A DNA stretch of 64,000 nucleotides, taken from NCBI GenBank assembly GCA_913061185.1, contig CAJXTI010000001.1, forward strand, positions 62,001-126,000, read 5' to 3'. Source of the stretch: an uncultured Oceanobacter sp. GTDB taxonomy: Bacteria > Pseudomonadota > Gammaproteobacteria > Pseudomonadales > Oceanobacteraceae. The translations under genes were made by a program, and so were the position numbers. Position 1 is the first letter of the stretch. Each line of letters starts with the position of its first letter. Positions 43,164-53,943 of this stretch are shown here, one piece after another. The notes under the pieces are model-generated. The model did no database searches, was not told the DNA's origin, and saw nothing but the letters and a program-made list of their open reading frames with translations.

Positions 43164-44599
43164 TACCTGTCATCATGGCCGGTGGTTCCGGCACTCGTTT
43201 GTGGCCACTGTCACGAACTGCCTACCCCAAACAGTTTTTAAAATTAAACGGACAGCTGACCATGCTGCAGCAAACCGCCGCGCGTCTGGATGGTTTGTCG
43301 AATCAAGACCCTGTGGTTATTTGTAATGAAAATCACCGTTTTTTGGTGGCAGAGCAAATGCTGCTGGGGGGTAAGAAAACGTCGATTATACTTGAGCCAG
43401 TAGGTCGTAATACCGCACCAGCGATTGCATTGGCCGCGTTGCAGGTCATGAAAGATCTACCGGAAGGTGAAGCCGCACCTGTGCTACTGATTCTGGCTGC
43501 CGATCATGTTATTCAAAATGTCAGTGCATTCCAGGCAGCGGCCAAACAGCTGTTACCAGCGGTGAAAGCAGGCAAGTTTGGTACATTGGGTATTGTGCCA
43601 ACCGAAGCTGCAACGGGTTACGGTTATATTCAGGCAGGATCAGACGCTGAAAATGACTGTCAGGTTGTGCAGGCATTTGTTGAAAAACCGGATGAGGCAA
43701 CCGCGCAGCAGTATCTGGATGCAGGAAACTATTTCTGGAACAGTGGCATGTTTATGGTGCGGGCTGATCGTTATCTGGAAGAATTGGAACGGTTCCGCCC
43801 GGATATTCATGCTGCTTGTGTTAAAGCGATGGCTGCAACTGTGGCCGACATGGACTTTGTTCGGGTCGATGCCGAAGCCTTTGCACAATGCCCGGATGAA
43901 TCGATCGATTACGCCATTATGGAACCGCTGTCTGCTTTGGATGCTGGAGAGGCTCAGGTCGTGGTTGCGCCACTAGATGCTGGCTGGAGTGATGTTGGCA
44001 GCTGGTCTGCACTCTGGGATATTGCCGAAAAATGCGAGAACGGTAATGCCACACTGGGTGGTGGCGACGTTATTCTGGAAGATACCAGTAACAGCTTTGT
44101 GTATAGCGATACTCGCTTGGTAACAACGTTGGGCCTTGATGGTATTGTGATTGTGGATACACCGGATGCCTTGCTGGTTGCCAGTAAAGACAAGGTGCAA
44201 GAAGTTAAGAAAATTGTTGCTCAAATCAAGCAGCAGGGACGCTCGGAGTACGAGCAACACCGGGAGGTATACCGTCCGTGGGGTAAGTACGATTCGGTAG
44301 ACAGTGGTGATCGTTACCAGGTCAAATGCATCACAGTCAAACCGGGAGCTAAATTGTCAGTACAGATGCATCATCATCGTGCCGAACACTGGATCGTGGT
44401 GTCTGGAACTGCCAAGGTGACCAATGGTGAAGAGACTTACCTGGTGACGGAAAATGAATCGACCTACATTCCTATCGGTCAGGTGCATGCATTGGAAAAC
44501 CCCGGTGTAATTGAACTTGAAATGATCGAAGTGCAGTCGGGTTCGTATCTTGGTGAAGACGATATTGTACGTTTCAAGGATTTGTACGGTCGGGCTTGA
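43160..44599 (+). CDS. manC: Mannose-1-phosphate guanylyltransferase / mannose-6-phosphate isomerase
   Basis: Bifunctional type II PMI/GMP making GDP-mannose. 479 residues: N-terminal nucleotidyltransferase signature [18 protein letters not shown] and FVEKP, and C-terminal cupin isomerase domain from about residue 350 ([19 protein letters not shown]). ATG overlaps the gmm stop. It is followed by another drop in GC content. Confidence 0.95.
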   Translation: MIPVIMAGGSGTRLWPLSRTAYPKQFLKLNGQLTMLQQTAARLDGLSNQDPVVICNENHRFLVAEQMLLGGKKTSIILEPVGRNTAPAIALAALQVMKDLPEGEAAPVLLILAADHVIQNVSAFQAAAKQLLPAVKAGKFGTLGIVPTEAATGYGYIQAGSDAENDCQVVQAFVEKPDEATAQQYLDAGNYFWNSGMFMVRADRYLEELERFRPDIHAACVKAMAATVADMDFVRVDAEAFAQCPDESIDYAIMEPLSALDAGEAQVVVAPLDAGWSDVGSWSALWDIAEKCENGNATLGGGDVILEDTSNSFVYSDTRLVTTLGLDGIVIVDTPDALLVASKDKVQEVKKIVAQIKQQGRSEYEQHREVYRPWGKYDSVDSGDRYQVKCITVKPGAKLSVQMHHHRAEHWIVVSGTAKVTNGEETYLVTENESTYIPIGQVHALENPGVIELEMIEVQSGSYLGEDDIVRFKDLYGRA

Positions 44600-44646
44600 T
44601 TTTTAAAATTTTATTCCTTTTTTAGTAGATAAAGTTTTAATTTTTT

Positions 44647-45462
44647 ATGGAGGTTTTGGTGGGATCTTTTAATTATAATATTACTGCTTTAAAACGGCGA
44701 TTTATTAGTTCTAATGAGACTATAGTTCATGCTTGGAGTCATCCTACAGGTAAACCAAATTTCGGTGACGAATTGTTTTACGAAATAGTGGTTAGGATAG
44801 TAGGGATAAATGTCCGGCGAGGCGACCACAATGAATCTACATTTTATCCAGGAGGGTCGGTTCTTCATTTGATCAATGAGGGTGATGTTGCTTGGGGAGT
44901 CGGCTTGAATAATCCGAAATTTCATGCGAGGAAAATCAAGCCGCACAAGGTGTTTATTGCTGGTGTTCGTGGTCCTATAACACAATCGTTTGTTAATTCC
45001 TCTTTGTGTATGGGGAGGCCTGAAATTATTGGAGACCCAGCCGTGTTGCTTCCAAGACTCTTTCCTGAATATAGAAAAAAAACGGCTACCTATAAATTTG
45101 GTATTGTTAAGCATTTTAATGACAAATCAATTATTCCTGAATCAGATGAGATTTTAGTTATAGATCCTCTTCGGAGTCCAAAAAATGTTATTTTGGATAT
45201 ACTTAGATGTGATGTTATAATTTCTAGCTCTCTTCATGGTCTTATTGTTGCGGAGGCATATGGGATAAAAGCGATTTGGTATGTTTCAGACTCTCTTAAA
45301 GAACCATGTTTTAAATACTATGATTATTATTTATCTACTGGACGAGCTCCAATTTGTTTTGGTTCGATAGTTGATGCTATTAATAGCAACTATAATGGTG
45401 GGGGTGTCGAATTCAATACCGACAAACTCATTGATAGCTTTCCCATGGAAATTTTTGCTTGA
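44647..45462 (+). CDS. Polysaccharide pyruvyl transferase family protein
   Basis: Predicted to add a pyruvate ketal from phosphoenolpyruvate to a sugar, giving the EPS extra negative charge. 271 residues with family landmarks NFGDELFYEIVVR, GVRGPITQS, IGDPAVLLPRLF and SSLHGLIVAEAYGI. AT-rich, unlike manC upstream; 47 bp after the manC stop with no terminator. Could modify the repeat unit before flipping. Confidence 0.85.
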   Translation: MEVLVGSFNYNITALKRRFISSNETIVHAWSHPTGKPNFGDELFYEIVVRIVGINVRRGDHNESTFYPGGSVLHLINEGDVAWGVGLNNPKFHARKIKPHKVFIAGVRGPITQSFVNSSLCMGRPEIIGDPAVLLPRLFPEYRKKTATYKFGIVKHFNDKSIIPESDEILVIDPLRSPKNVILDILRCDVIISSSLHGLIVAEAYGIKAIWYVSDSLKEPCFKYYDYYLSTGRAPICFGSIVDAINSNYNGGGVEFNTDKLIDSFPMEIFA

Positions 45463-45484
45463 TTTTTATTCGCATGGATGAATT

Positions 45485-46888
45485 ATGATAGCGGTGGCTG
45501 GGTTTTGGAGTGTGCTAGGGGCATTTTTTGAAAAAATAATGGCCTTGGTAGTTTACGTGATAGTATCTCGTAGCGTAGATGTAGCGGACTTTGGTAATTT
45601 GGTCGCGGTTTTTTTAATAGTAGAATTTTTAGGATATCTATCTTCTTTCGGAGTAAAAGAATATATTGTTAGGCAAGATGCAGTAACCAATAAATTGTTG
45701 TCTTATTGCTATAGGTTTGTTCAGTATGTGTCAGTTTTCTTACTGATATTGATGTTGTTTTTTGTGTCTCCTATTATGTTTTTATTTGCAGGTAAGGAAA
45801 TTGGCTTTCTGTCTCTTTTGATATCGATACAACCATCCATAGCTTGTTTTTCGGGATTTTACATGGCTATTTTACAAAGAGATTTTCGATTTAAAGAGAT
45901 TGCAATTAGGTCTAGTATTATATCCTTATCTTCCGGTTCTGTTGCTTGTATTTTGGCATTTTTGGGTGTTGGTATATATTCTTTGATAGTTTATAGGTAT
46001 GTTTATGTGATATCGGATTATTTTATTTTACGGAGGTTTGTTGGAGTTAAAACGAGCAGTATTGTAGATTACTCCGACATTAAGAGGCTTTGGCAGTTTG
46101 GGTGGAAAATCTCTTTTTCTCAAATATTGAATTTTTCAGGTTCGAAAATGTACGAAGTGTTTGTGGTTCTTATATACGGCTCTAGCAGTTTGGCGATACT
46201 GGATGTTGGAAGGAAATTGATTGTTACTATATATAATGTATTTATGGTTCCTCTTAATGCCGTAGCAAATTCATTAGTTGCTAGATCTTGTGATCCTAGA
46301 GGTTCATATTTTAGGTTTGTTTTTTTTGTTGGTCTTATTATTACTCCAGTTATGGCTTTGTTAGGAGCTTTTTCGGATGAAATAATTGGTATTTTCTTTG
46401 GTAATAATTGGCTGGAAAGTGCAAGGGTTTCAGTTCTCTTTTCTTTTGGGGTTGTTGTTCAGGTTAGTCTTTGGTTTGTTGCCAGCTTATACATTCGTAT
46501 AGATAAACCCGAACTGTTACTAGTTAATCAACTTGTGAACGTGGGTGTTGTGTTTCTAACTTGTGTACTTTCCTCTGTCTTTGTAGAAGATTTCTTTGAC
46601 TTTTTACTATATAGTGTTGCCGGTCTCTTCTTGTCTGGTTTTTTAAGGCTGGCTATAGCTGTTTTTTATGCACAGTTGGATATTTTATTTAGTATGCTGT
46701 TGTTGGTGGGGATCTCAATTATATACGCTATTTTTTATTATTCTTCAATTTTTTTATACGGAATTTTATATTTTGAAAATATGGGCGTGATTTTTTCCTT
46801 ATTGAGCGTTGTTTTTTCTTTAGCGATAGTCTACGTTCCAATTCTTTATTTTTCTTATGTCAGGCTTTTGGGCGGAATTCGGGTTTGA
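45485..46888 (+). CDS. Wzx-type oligosaccharide flippase
   Basis: Inner-membrane MATE/MOP-family translocase that flips undecaprenyl-linked repeat units to the periplasm. 467 residues and about 12-14 helices; polysaccharide-synthase-type features are the N-terminal VIVSRSVDVADFGNLVAVF and the FYMAILQRDFRFKEIAIRS segment after helix 4. AT-rich. Completes the Wzx/Wzy pair with the polymerase at 35.6 kb. Confidence 0.85.
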   Translation: MIAVAGFWSVLGAFFEKIMALVVYVIVSRSVDVADFGNLVAVFLIVEFLGYLSSFGVKEYIVRQDAVTNKLLSYCYRFVQYVSVFLLILMLFFVSPIMFLFAGKEIGFLSLLISIQPSIACFSGFYMAILQRDFRFKEIAIRSSIISLSSGSVACILAFLGVGIYSLIVYRYVYVISDYFILRRFVGVKTSSIVDYSDIKRLWQFGWKISFSQILNFSGSKMYEVFVVLIYGSSSLAILDVGRKLIVTIYNVFMVPLNAVANSLVARSCDPRGSYFRFVFFVGLIITPVMALLGAFSDEIIGIFFGNNWLESARVSVLFSFGVVVQVSLWFVASLYIRIDKPELLLVNQLVNVGVVFLTCVLSSVFVEDFFDFLLYSVAGLFLSGFLRLAIAVFYAQLDILFSMLLLVGISIIYAIFYYSSIFLYGILYFENMGVIFSLLSVVFSLAIVYVPILYFSYVRLLGGIRV

Positions 46889-47170
46889 TTGTGTAAAGAT
46901 TTTTTGGATTTAGTAAACTGCTTTGAGTAGCTATTGGCTCGGATAGGAAGACTTTCGTATGGAAATGGCAAAATCTTTTGGCTATCACAGTGATTTAAAA
47001 AACTTGCTGTAGACTTTATTTCTATAATAAGCACACTTATAGATCATCGAGTTTTCATTTTAAAACTTTAAATGCAGAAGATTCGTGCAGAAATTATCCC
47101 TAAAATATTGTAGTAATCATAGAAAATGATATTTTATAGATAAACTATTTTTAATTCTCGGGAGGAGCAA
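46889..47170. other. AT-rich junction between wzx and manB
   Basis: 282 bp without a gene. Strongly AT-rich, lacking obvious palindromes or IS ends. A promoter for manB is likely because GGGAGGAGC precedes its GTG. It may be a junction left by exchange of the serotype-like cassette. Confidence 0.55.
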
Positions 47171-48601
47171 GTGAAAACCTATTCAAACGCTATTCTTTTA
47201 GAATCAGGGATCAACTTTGGCACCAGTGGCGCTCGTGGTCTGGTCGAGCAGTTTACCGACCCGGTGTGCGCTGCATTCACGCTGGCTTTCCTAAGTGTAA
47301 TGAAGCAAGAATTCAGCGTAGAACGCGTAGCGCTTGGCATTGACCGCCGTCCCAGTAGTCCGTCGATGGCTGCCGCTTGTGCCGCAGCCGCTGCAGATCT
47401 TGGCGTAACGGTGGATTATTACGGTGTGTTACCGACACCTGCGGTGGCATTGCAGGCGATGCAGGATGGTATTCCAGCTATCGTTATTACTGGTAGCCAT
47501 ATTCCTTTTGATCGTAACGGCATCAAGTTTTATCGCCCGGATGGTGAAATCAGCAAAGCTGACGAACAGGCTATTCTGCAGGCGGAAGTAGAGGTTAAAC
47601 CGGTTCAGTCAGTGTTACCTGGTGAGTCTGCGAGAGCACGGCAATTGTATATGGAGCGCTATACACAATTGTTTGCGCCAGACTTGTTGCAAGGTAAGCG
47701 TATCGGCCTGTACGAGCACTCGGCGGCTGGGCGTGAATTAAACGCTGAGGTACTGAAAAAATTAGGTGCTGAGGTAATTTCTTTGGGTCGCACAGATACC
47801 TTTGTGCCGATCGACACCGAGGCGGTATCGGAAGAAGATCAGCAGCAAGCGCTTGCCTGGTCGTCTGAGTATGAGCTGGACGCGATTTTTTCAACCGACG
47901 GTGATGGCGACAGACCCTTGGTTGCAGATGAACATGGCCAGTGGTTACGCGGTGATATACTTGGGCTTTTATGTGCCCGTGCACTTGATATTCAGGCTTT
48001 GGCGGTGCCAGTGAGTTGTAATACCGCAATTGAAAAAAGTGACTTGTTCGCCGAGGTAAAACGCACGCGGATAGGGTCTCCTTATGTGATTGAGGGTATG
48101 GCGGTTCTGGCGGAACGTTTTGAACGGGTGGCCGGTTTTGAGGCGAATGGTGGTTTTTTATTACAGAGTGCTGTGGCAATGGGGGCTGCTATAATTGCTC
48201 CGTTGCCAACTCGAGACGCTCTGTTGCCTGCATTGATGTTATTGGCTGGTAGTGCCTTGCAGGGTAAGCCAATCAGTGCGTTGTTAGCTGAATTGCCGGA
48301 ACGATTTACCGCCAGTGATCGAATCAAGGATGTACCGACCGACAAGAGCAAGGCATTGATTGTCAGTTGGGCTGAGAATCTCAACGCGATGCTTGAGTTG
48401 TTGCACTTGCCAGGTGAAGCTGTATCTGCAGACACAACTGATGGACTGCGGGTAACCCTGTCTTCTGGTGATATTGTGCACCTTCGGCCTTCCGGGAATG
48501 CGCCGGAATTACGCTGTTATGCCGAGGCTGGGAATTATCTGCAGGCTAAAGCACTGGTGAATCAGTGTTTGGAATGCGTCAGCAAGATTATTAACACATA
48601 A
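47171..48601 (+). CDS. manB: Phosphomannomutase
   Basis: Converts mannose-6-phosphate to mannose-1-phosphate for ManC. 476 residues, GTG start with a strong ribosome site. Phosphohexomutase motifs: phosphoserine loop [15 protein letters not shown], metal loop DGDGDRP, sugar loop EANGG, and C-terminal [12 protein letters not shown] content is back at the genomic level. Confidence 0.92.
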   Translation: MKTYSNAILLESGINFGTSGARGLVEQFTDPVCAAFTLAFLSVMKQEFSVERVALGIDRRPSSPSMAAACAAAAADLGVTVDYYGVLPTPAVALQAMQDGIPAIVITGSHIPFDRNGIKFYRPDGEISKADEQAILQAEVEVKPVQSVLPGESARARQLYMERYTQLFAPDLLQGKRIGLYEHSAAGRELNAEVLKKLGAEVISLGRTDTFVPIDTEAVSEEDQQQALAWSSEYELDAIFSTDGDGDRPLVADEHGQWLRGDILGLLCARALDIQALAVPVSCNTAIEKSDLFAEVKRTRIGSPYVIEGMAVLAERFERVAGFEANGGFLLQSAVAMGAAIIAPLPTRDALLPALMLLAGSALQGKPISALLAELPERFTASDRIKDVPTDKSKALIVSWAENLNAMLELLHLPGEAVSADTTDGLRVTLSSGDIVHLRPSGNAPELRCYAEAGNYLQAKALVNQCLECVSKIINT

Positions 48602-48666
48602 GTTATGTTGGTGCTGCTGACGATGTCAGGTTTGATGTTTTAATTTATGGTTTACGGATTAATATT

Positions 48667-49836
48667 GTGAAAATCGCCATTGCAGGCACGGGTTATGTCG
48701 GATTGTCCAATGCCATGTTGTTGGCTCAGTACAATGAAGTTGTCGCGCTGGATGTGATTCCAGCAAAGGTGGAGATGCTGAACAACAAGCAGTCTCCCAT
48801 TGTCGATGTGGAGGTCGAGCACTATTTGGCAGAAAAGCCGCTGAATTTTCGGGCGACTCTTGATAAGCAAGAGGCCTATGCTGATGCCTCTTATGTCGTT
48901 ATTGCGACGCCGACCGATTACGATACCGCAACCAACTACTTTAATACCTCAACCGTGGAAAGTGTGGTTCGTGATGTGATGGCTATCAATCCTGATGCGG
49001 TGATGGTTATTAAATCTACGGTGCCAGTAGGTTTTACCGAGCGGCTGAAGCAGGATCTGAATTGTGCCAATGTGATTTTTTCTCCGGAGTTTTTGCGTGA
49101 AGGGAAGGCACTCCACGATAACCTTTATCCCTCCCGGATCATTATTGGCGAACGTTCCGAGCGCGCGCAAGTGTTTGCTCGTCTGCTGTCTGATGCGGCG
49201 ATTAAACAGGATATTGATATTCTGTTTACCGATTCGACCGAAGCGGAGGCGGTGAAGTTGTTCTCCAATACTTACCTGGCGATGCGCGTTGCGTACTTTA
49301 ACGAACTGGATAGCTACGCAGAGACGCACGGCCTGAACACCCGTCAGATTATCGAAGGGGTGGGGCTTGACCCTCGTATTGGTACTCACTACAACAATCC
49401 GTCGTTTGGCTATGGCGGTTATTGTTTACCGAAAGATACCAAGCAGTTGCTGGCAAACTTTCAGGAAGTACCAAGTACTTTGGTTCGCGCCATTGTTGAT
49501 GCCAACAGAACCCGTAAGGATCATATTGCGGATTCGATTTTGCGACGCACTCCCAGGGTGGTGGGGATTTATCGCCTGGTGATGAAGTCTGACTCTGACA
49601 ATTTCAGGGCGTCGGCGATTCAGGGTATTATGAAGCGTATCAAGGCCAAGGGCGTTGAGGTTGTGGTATACGAACCTGTGCTTAAAGAAGACAGCTTCTT
49701 TAATTCTCGGGTGGTTCAGGATCTGGATGCGTTTAAACAAGAGTGCGACGTGATTGTTGCGAACCGCATGTCGCCTGATCTTATTGATGTCGAGGCCAAG
49801 GTCTACACGCGGGATTTATTTGGTGGTGATGCCTGA
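48667..49836 (+). CDS. ugd: UDP-glucose 6-dehydrogenase
   Basis: Makes UDP-glucuronic acid, giving the EPS an acidic sugar. 389 residues (E. coli 388), GTG start. NAD motif [32 protein letters not shown], and catalytic cysteine in [11 protein letters not shown]. Last of the nucleotide-sugar genes. Confidence 0.93.
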   Translation: MKIAIAGTGYVGLSNAMLLAQYNEVVALDVIPAKVEMLNNKQSPIVDVEVEHYLAEKPLNFRATLDKQEAYADASYVVIATPTDYDTATNYFNTSTVESVVRDVMAINPDAVMVIKSTVPVGFTERLKQDLNCANVIFSPEFLREGKALHDNLYPSRIIIGERSERAQVFARLLSDAAIKQDIDILFTDSTEAEAVKLFSNTYLAMRVAYFNELDSYAETHGLNTRQIIEGVGLDPRIGTHYNNPSFGYGGYCLPKDTKQLLANFQEVPSTLVRAIVDANRTRKDHIADSILRRTPRVVGIYRLVMKSDSDNFRASAIQGIMKRIKAKGVEVVVYEPVLKEDSFFNSRVVQDLDAFKQECDVIVANRMSPDLIDVEAKVYTRDLFGGDA

Positions 49837-49970
49837 TGGATCGATCAGGATTTGCAAGTGAGTACGCAACACCATTAGCTTAATTGGTAGACGAGGATTG
49901 GTAGGAAACCTGTAGGAGGGCGTTTGCGTCCAGTGTCCGGTGGATGTCATTGGTCATCCATCCGTTTCAA

Positions 49971-49995
49971 GCAAGGGCAAGCCCGCTCCTGCATG
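49971..49995. repeat. REP-like palindrome
   Basis: GCAAGGGCAAGCCCGCTCCTGC, read on the minus strand, resembles the Pseudomonas-type REP core (GTAGGAGCGGGCTTGCCC). It lies in the 240-bp gap between ugd and the MBL gene, which holds no gene. Confidence 0.5.
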
Positions 49996-50076
49996 AGAGA
50001 ATCGAATTCAGTTTCGAAAGCAGTCATTTTTAAAAATAGCTAACGGAGTTAGTCGGCGTTATCTCAAGGAGGAGCT

Positions 50077-51549
50077 ATGTACAACGACACCTATAACGAC
50101 ACCTATAACTACAACATTATTCATCACGGAGCTGTTACGGGAGTAACGGGTTCCTGTCATCGTCTAACGGTCGATAGTGGTGAGTCCCTTCTGGTTGATT
50201 GTGGTTTGTTCCAGGGGGCAGAGGCGACTTCGTCGGATGGGCCAGATACGGAGCTGGATCGCACCCGTATCGATTTTGACGTGAGTACTGTGCGAGCGCT
50301 ACTGGTCACACATTGCCATATTGATCACGTTGGCCGTATTCCCTATCTGTTGGCTGCCGGATTTAACGGGCCGATTTATGCCACAGTGGCAACTTGTGAA
50401 TTATTGCCAATGGTTATTGAAGATGCACTCAAGGTGGGAGTTACCCGCAATCGCTCGATTATCGCTCAGATAATAAAAACCCTGAAAGCGTTACTGGTGC
50501 CGCTACCCTACGATCAATGGTTTGATGTGTCCGGTTTCGAATTCTCCTCTGCGCCGGTGAGGGCACGTTTTCGGGTGGCTGGCCATATTCTGGGTTCTGC
50601 CTACATTGAACTGGATATTGGTAACGGACGTCGAGTGCGTGACCGCCAGCGAGTGATTTTTTCAGGAGACTTGGGGGCACCGTATTCGCCTTTATTGCCC
50701 GCACCCAAGCCGCCGTATCGTGCCGACACTCTTGTGATTGAAAGTACCTATGGCGACCGTCTTCACGATAGTCGCCGGGTTCGGCAAAAACGCTTGCAGT
50801 CGCTACTCGAGCGCTGTTTGCGTGATGGCGGGACTATTTTGATTCCGGCGTTTTCGATTGGGCGCACGCAAGAGTTGTTGTACGAGCTGGAAGATATTTT
50901 TTATCGGCTTGGCAAGTCTTCGCCGCAACAGTCGCCATTATCCGAATATATCGATGTGGTGGTCGATTCGCCACTTGCGGCTGAGTTTACCCGCCAATAC
51001 CGTCGTCTTAGTGAGCTGTGGGATGCCGAGGCTCGTGGAAGGCTGGAGCGGGGCCGTCATCCGTTGTCGTTCGAGCAGTTACTGACCATCAACTCCCACG
51101 AAGAACATCTGCAAACGGTTGGTTATTTACGACGTACGGGCAGGCCGGCCATTGTGATCGCTGCCAGTGGCATGTGCGCTGGTGGCCGTATGGTTAACTA
51201 CCTGAAAGCCTTATTGCCAGATGCGAGAACGGATGTGTTGTTTGTTGGCTATCAGGCCCGTGGTACACCAGGTCGCGATATTCAGCGCTGGGGGCCAGAA
51301 GGCGGGTATGTGGTGCTGGATGGTAAACGTGTAACGATTCAGGCCAATATTCACACGCTGTCTGGATACAGTGCCCATGCTGATCAAAAAGATTTAATAA
51401 ATTTTGCCACCCGGATGCGCCATCCCCCAGGAGATATTCGGATTGTACATGGCGATGCGGATTCCAAACAGGCGCTAAAAACCAAATTGCAAGCGTTATT
51501 GCCACAGGCATTAGTTAAAATACCCAAGACGAATACTGCACAAGAGTAA
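50077..51549 (+). CDS. MBL-fold beta-CASP RNase-like protein
   Basis: 490-residue metallo-beta-lactamase-fold hydrolase with a beta-CASP insert, related to bacterial YSH1/CPSF-type RNA-processing proteins. Motif 2 is THCHIDH (78-84), then GHILGSAYIEL, SGDLG, and after the CASP insert IAASGMCAGGRM, and motif B/C HTLSGYSAHADQ and VHGDA. The N-terminus YNDTYNDTYNYN comes from a short DNA repeat just after the start. Preceded by GGAGGAGCT. It has no known EPS role; its place between ugd and wcaJ is odd. Confidence 0.85.
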   Translation: MYNDTYNDTYNYNIIHHGAVTGVTGSCHRLTVDSGESLLVDCGLFQGAEATSSDGPDTELDRTRIDFDVSTVRALLVTHCHIDHVGRIPYLLAAGFNGPIYATVATCELLPMVIEDALKVGVTRNRSIIAQIIKTLKALLVPLPYDQWFDVSGFEFSSAPVRARFRVAGHILGSAYIELDIGNGRRVRDRQRVIFSGDLGAPYSPLLPAPKPPYRADTLVIESTYGDRLHDSRRVRQKRLQSLLERCLRDGGTILIPAFSIGRTQELLYELEDIFYRLGKSSPQQSPLSEYIDVVVDSPLAAEFTRQYRRLSELWDAEARGRLERGRHPLSFEQLLTINSHEEHLQTVGYLRRTGRPAIVIAASGMCAGGRMVNYLKALLPDARTDVLFVGYQARGTPGRDIQRWGPEGGYVVLDGKRVTIQANIHTLSGYSAHADQKDLINFATRMRHPPGDIRIVHGDADSKQALKTKLQALLPQALVKIPKTNTAQE

Positions 51550-51870
51550 GATACCGATTTTGAGGGAGCTGAGCGGATGGCGTGGTCTGTATGTGTGTAG
51601 TGAGAAAGAGCACTAAATAAGTGGTGGAGAGCGATAGAGGCTAACATACGGCTTTCTACTCAAAATACCCTCAATAAAATTTTAAAAATGATAGACAGTT
51701 CACGGTGTAGTCGTGATAATTTTGCTGGTTAGCATTGGTCGGAGCCAGAGAGCAGACATCTCTTTATACCCGGTGCTAGCCATGAGTAGCAAAAGATCAG
51801 GTGGCGACTGGCGAATGGTTCTGATAGATTTGTTTAAGTTGAGTTACGTGATGTTACAGAGAAGAGTGAA
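51550..51870. other. 321-bp intergenic region before the wcaJ-type gene
   Basis: No gene. Contains an imperfect inverted repeat TGGTTAGCA ... TGCTAGCCA (about 51725-51783) and an AT-rich stretch at 51660-51690 that may hold the promoter of the priming transferase gene. Nothing decisive is visible. Confidence 0.5.
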
Positions 51871-53274
51871 ATGACTACTCAGGGAATGATTCGATCTCAT
51901 CAAAACACCTACGGTGCCTTGTTTCGCTTGTTGGATATCGTGCTGATTCTGGGGTTGTTACCGTTGTGCCTGTGGGCCTACGGCCAGTCCATGTCGTTTA
52001 TTTATTTTTCTGCCGGCTTGCTGTCGTCTATTTCCTATCTGTTAATCGCCGAGTTGTTCGGAGTATACCGATCCTGGCGTGGTACCTCTGCTCTGCATAT
52101 TCTCTCTGTGGCGGGGGCAGCTTGGGTGTTGGTGTGTGTTGGGCTGACCGCGCTGGCATTTTTTGCCAAGGTGACATCAGATTTCTCCAGGGTGGTTACT
52201 GGGGGTTGGATGCTGTCGGTGGCGGTGTCGATGATGTTATGGCGTTTTGGCTTTGGCCGTTTGCTGGGCTATTTGCGTGCCAAGGGGATCAATACTCGAC
52301 GGGCCGCAATTGTTGGGGTAAACGAATGCGCTTTGGCAATGCGACACCAGCTGGAGTCGGCCCCGGAGTTGGGCTATGTATTTGGCGGCTTTTTTGATGA
52401 TCGTAACAATAATAGGGTGCTGGAAGAATACCCGGATATTGTTCTGGAAGGGCAAATTGCCGAGCTAATAAGTAGAACACAGAATGGTGAATTTGAAGTT
52501 ATTTTTCTGGCGTTACCACTCAAAGCTCAAAAGCGTATTGATGAGATTTTGCAGCACTGTGGCGACACGACGGCATCGGTACATTTGATTCCAGATTTTT
52601 TCACATTTAATCTTATTCACGCCCGACTTAGCGAAGTGGGGAATATGCAAACCATTAGTGTTTACGATACACCGATATTTGGCTTTAATGACGTGCTTAA
52701 GCGTCTGTTTGATGTTGTTTTTTCGGTGGGGGTGCTAAGTGTGATTACCTTGCCGATGTTGGTGATTGCTGCGGCGATAAAGTTTACTTCCCCTGGGCCG
52801 GTTATCTTTAAACAGTACCGTTACGGGCTGGATGGGCGGAAAATTCAGGTGTGGAAGTTCAGAAGCATGAGTGTGATGGAAAACTCTGACAAAGTTGTTC
52901 AGGCGCGCAAGGGCGACGCCCGGATTACTCCAGTAGGAGCGTTTATTCGCAAAACCTCTCTGGATGAACTACCCCAGTTTATTAATGTGTTGCAAGGGCG
53001 TATGTCTGTGGTTGGCCCCAGACCGCACGCGGTTGCACACAATGAGGAATACCGCAAACTGATCCCCTACTACATGTTGCGGCACAAGGTCAAACCAGGA
53101 ATCACCGGTTGGGCCCAGATTAATGGTTACCGTGGTGAGACGGATACACTGGATAAAATGTCTGGTCGGGTGGATTACGATTTGGAATATATTCGTAATT
53201 GGTCGTTATGGATGGATGTGAAAATTGTATTTTTGACTTTTTTCAAGGGATTTACCGGAAGTCACGTTCACTAA
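51871..53274 (+). CDS. Undecaprenyl-phosphate glucose phosphotransferase (WcaJ-type)
   Basis: Priming enzyme that puts the first sugar-phosphate (usually glucose-1-P) on undecaprenyl phosphate. 467 residues: four N-terminal helices, a CoA-binding-like Rossmann domain (RRAAIVGVNECA), a re-entrant membrane helix after KRLFDVVFS, and the catalytic C-terminal domain with SPGPVIFKQYRYG, WKFRSM, TSLDELPQF, and MSVVGPRPHA. It starts the final EPS block but is separated from the export genes by 669 bp. Confidence 0.92.
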   Translation: MTTQGMIRSHQNTYGALFRLLDIVLILGLLPLCLWAYGQSMSFIYFSAGLLSSISYLLIAELFGVYRSWRGTSALHILSVAGAAWVLVCVGLTALAFFAKVTSDFSRVVTGGWMLSVAVSMMLWRFGFGRLLGYLRAKGINTRRAAIVGVNECALAMRHQLESAPELGYVFGGFFDDRNNNRVLEEYPDIVLEGQIAELISRTQNGEFEVIFLALPLKAQKRIDEILQHCGDTTASVHLIPDFFTFNLIHARLSEVGNMQTISVYDTPIFGFNDVLKRLFDVVFSVGVLSVITLPMLVIAAAIKFTSPGPVIFKQYRYGLDGRKIQVWKFRSMSVMENSDKVVQARKGDARITPVGAFIRKTSLDELPQFINVLQGRMSVVGPRPHAVAHNEEYRKLIPYYMLRHKVKPGITGWAQINGYRGETDTLDKMSGRVDYDLEYIRNWSLWMDVKIVFLTFFKGFTGSHVH

Positions 53275-53943
53275 TATTTGTCTGAGTAGAGTGACCCTGG
53301 TTTGAATAAGTATGGTTCGATGAAGTGCTAGGCAGGGATAATAGGATGATTGTAGAGATAATCATTATCTAGATGGTCTCGAGGTAGTCAGTCTCAGTGT
53401 GAATATAGTGAAATGGCATGGTGCCGGTTCAAACTTCGTTTTTTGGTTATTTTATGAATTTACGAATGATTATTACTTGTAATTTTAGCTGCTTGTAATT
53501 CATGTTTTATTCATATCCTGAGTGTAATATTCCTCAGGTTGTACCGTGATTTGTAAAGGCTATGCCGCGAGGCTGATGTTTTGTCGGGATTGGGCACGCT
53601 TCTTACCTGATTGGTTCTGTTGTTGTGGCGCGGTAGCAGATTGCAAGGGTATGTTAGTCCCAGCTTGCCGATGCTGCCTTGGAGTGTTCCTGGATCTTTG
53701 CGGTTAGCTGGATGCCTGTCGATTTAGCCGGTTTAGTCGGTAGCTTTGTAGGTCTCAGAGGGTGACTTTGCTTCCTGCAGGATGACTTGGTGAAAATTTC
53801 ACCGCAATGATGCATTTTTGAGGCAATTAGAAAGTTGCCGTACTGTTAATTTCTGTAAGTAACAGTCATAATTGCCCAAATTTTGGACGCCAGAGACTCT
53901 GGCAGACGTAAAACTTTTATCAGCCAGTTATGAGAGGATCGAT
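53275..53943. promoter_or_regulatory. Long control region ahead of the EPS export genes
   Basis: 669 bp without a supported gene between the priming transferase and the outer-membrane barrel gene. It holds a Fur-box-like palindrome (53356-53370), an inverted repeat ACTGTTA/TAACAGT (53842-53866), CCAAA-T-TTTGG (53876-53886) and a perfect palindrome GCCAGAG-A-CTCTGGC (53889-53903) some 40 bp before the start codon. The density of palindromes suggests a regulated promoter and leader. Confidence 0.6.
53356..53370. promoter_or_regulatory. Fur-box-like palindrome
   Basis: AGATAATCATTATCT is a perfect 7-1-7 palindrome matching 13 of 15 positions of the Fur 7-1-7 consensus TGATAATnATTATCA, with the inner 13 bases exact. 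It lies about 85 bp after the priming-transferase stop and about 575 bp before the barrel start. Confidence 0.55.
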
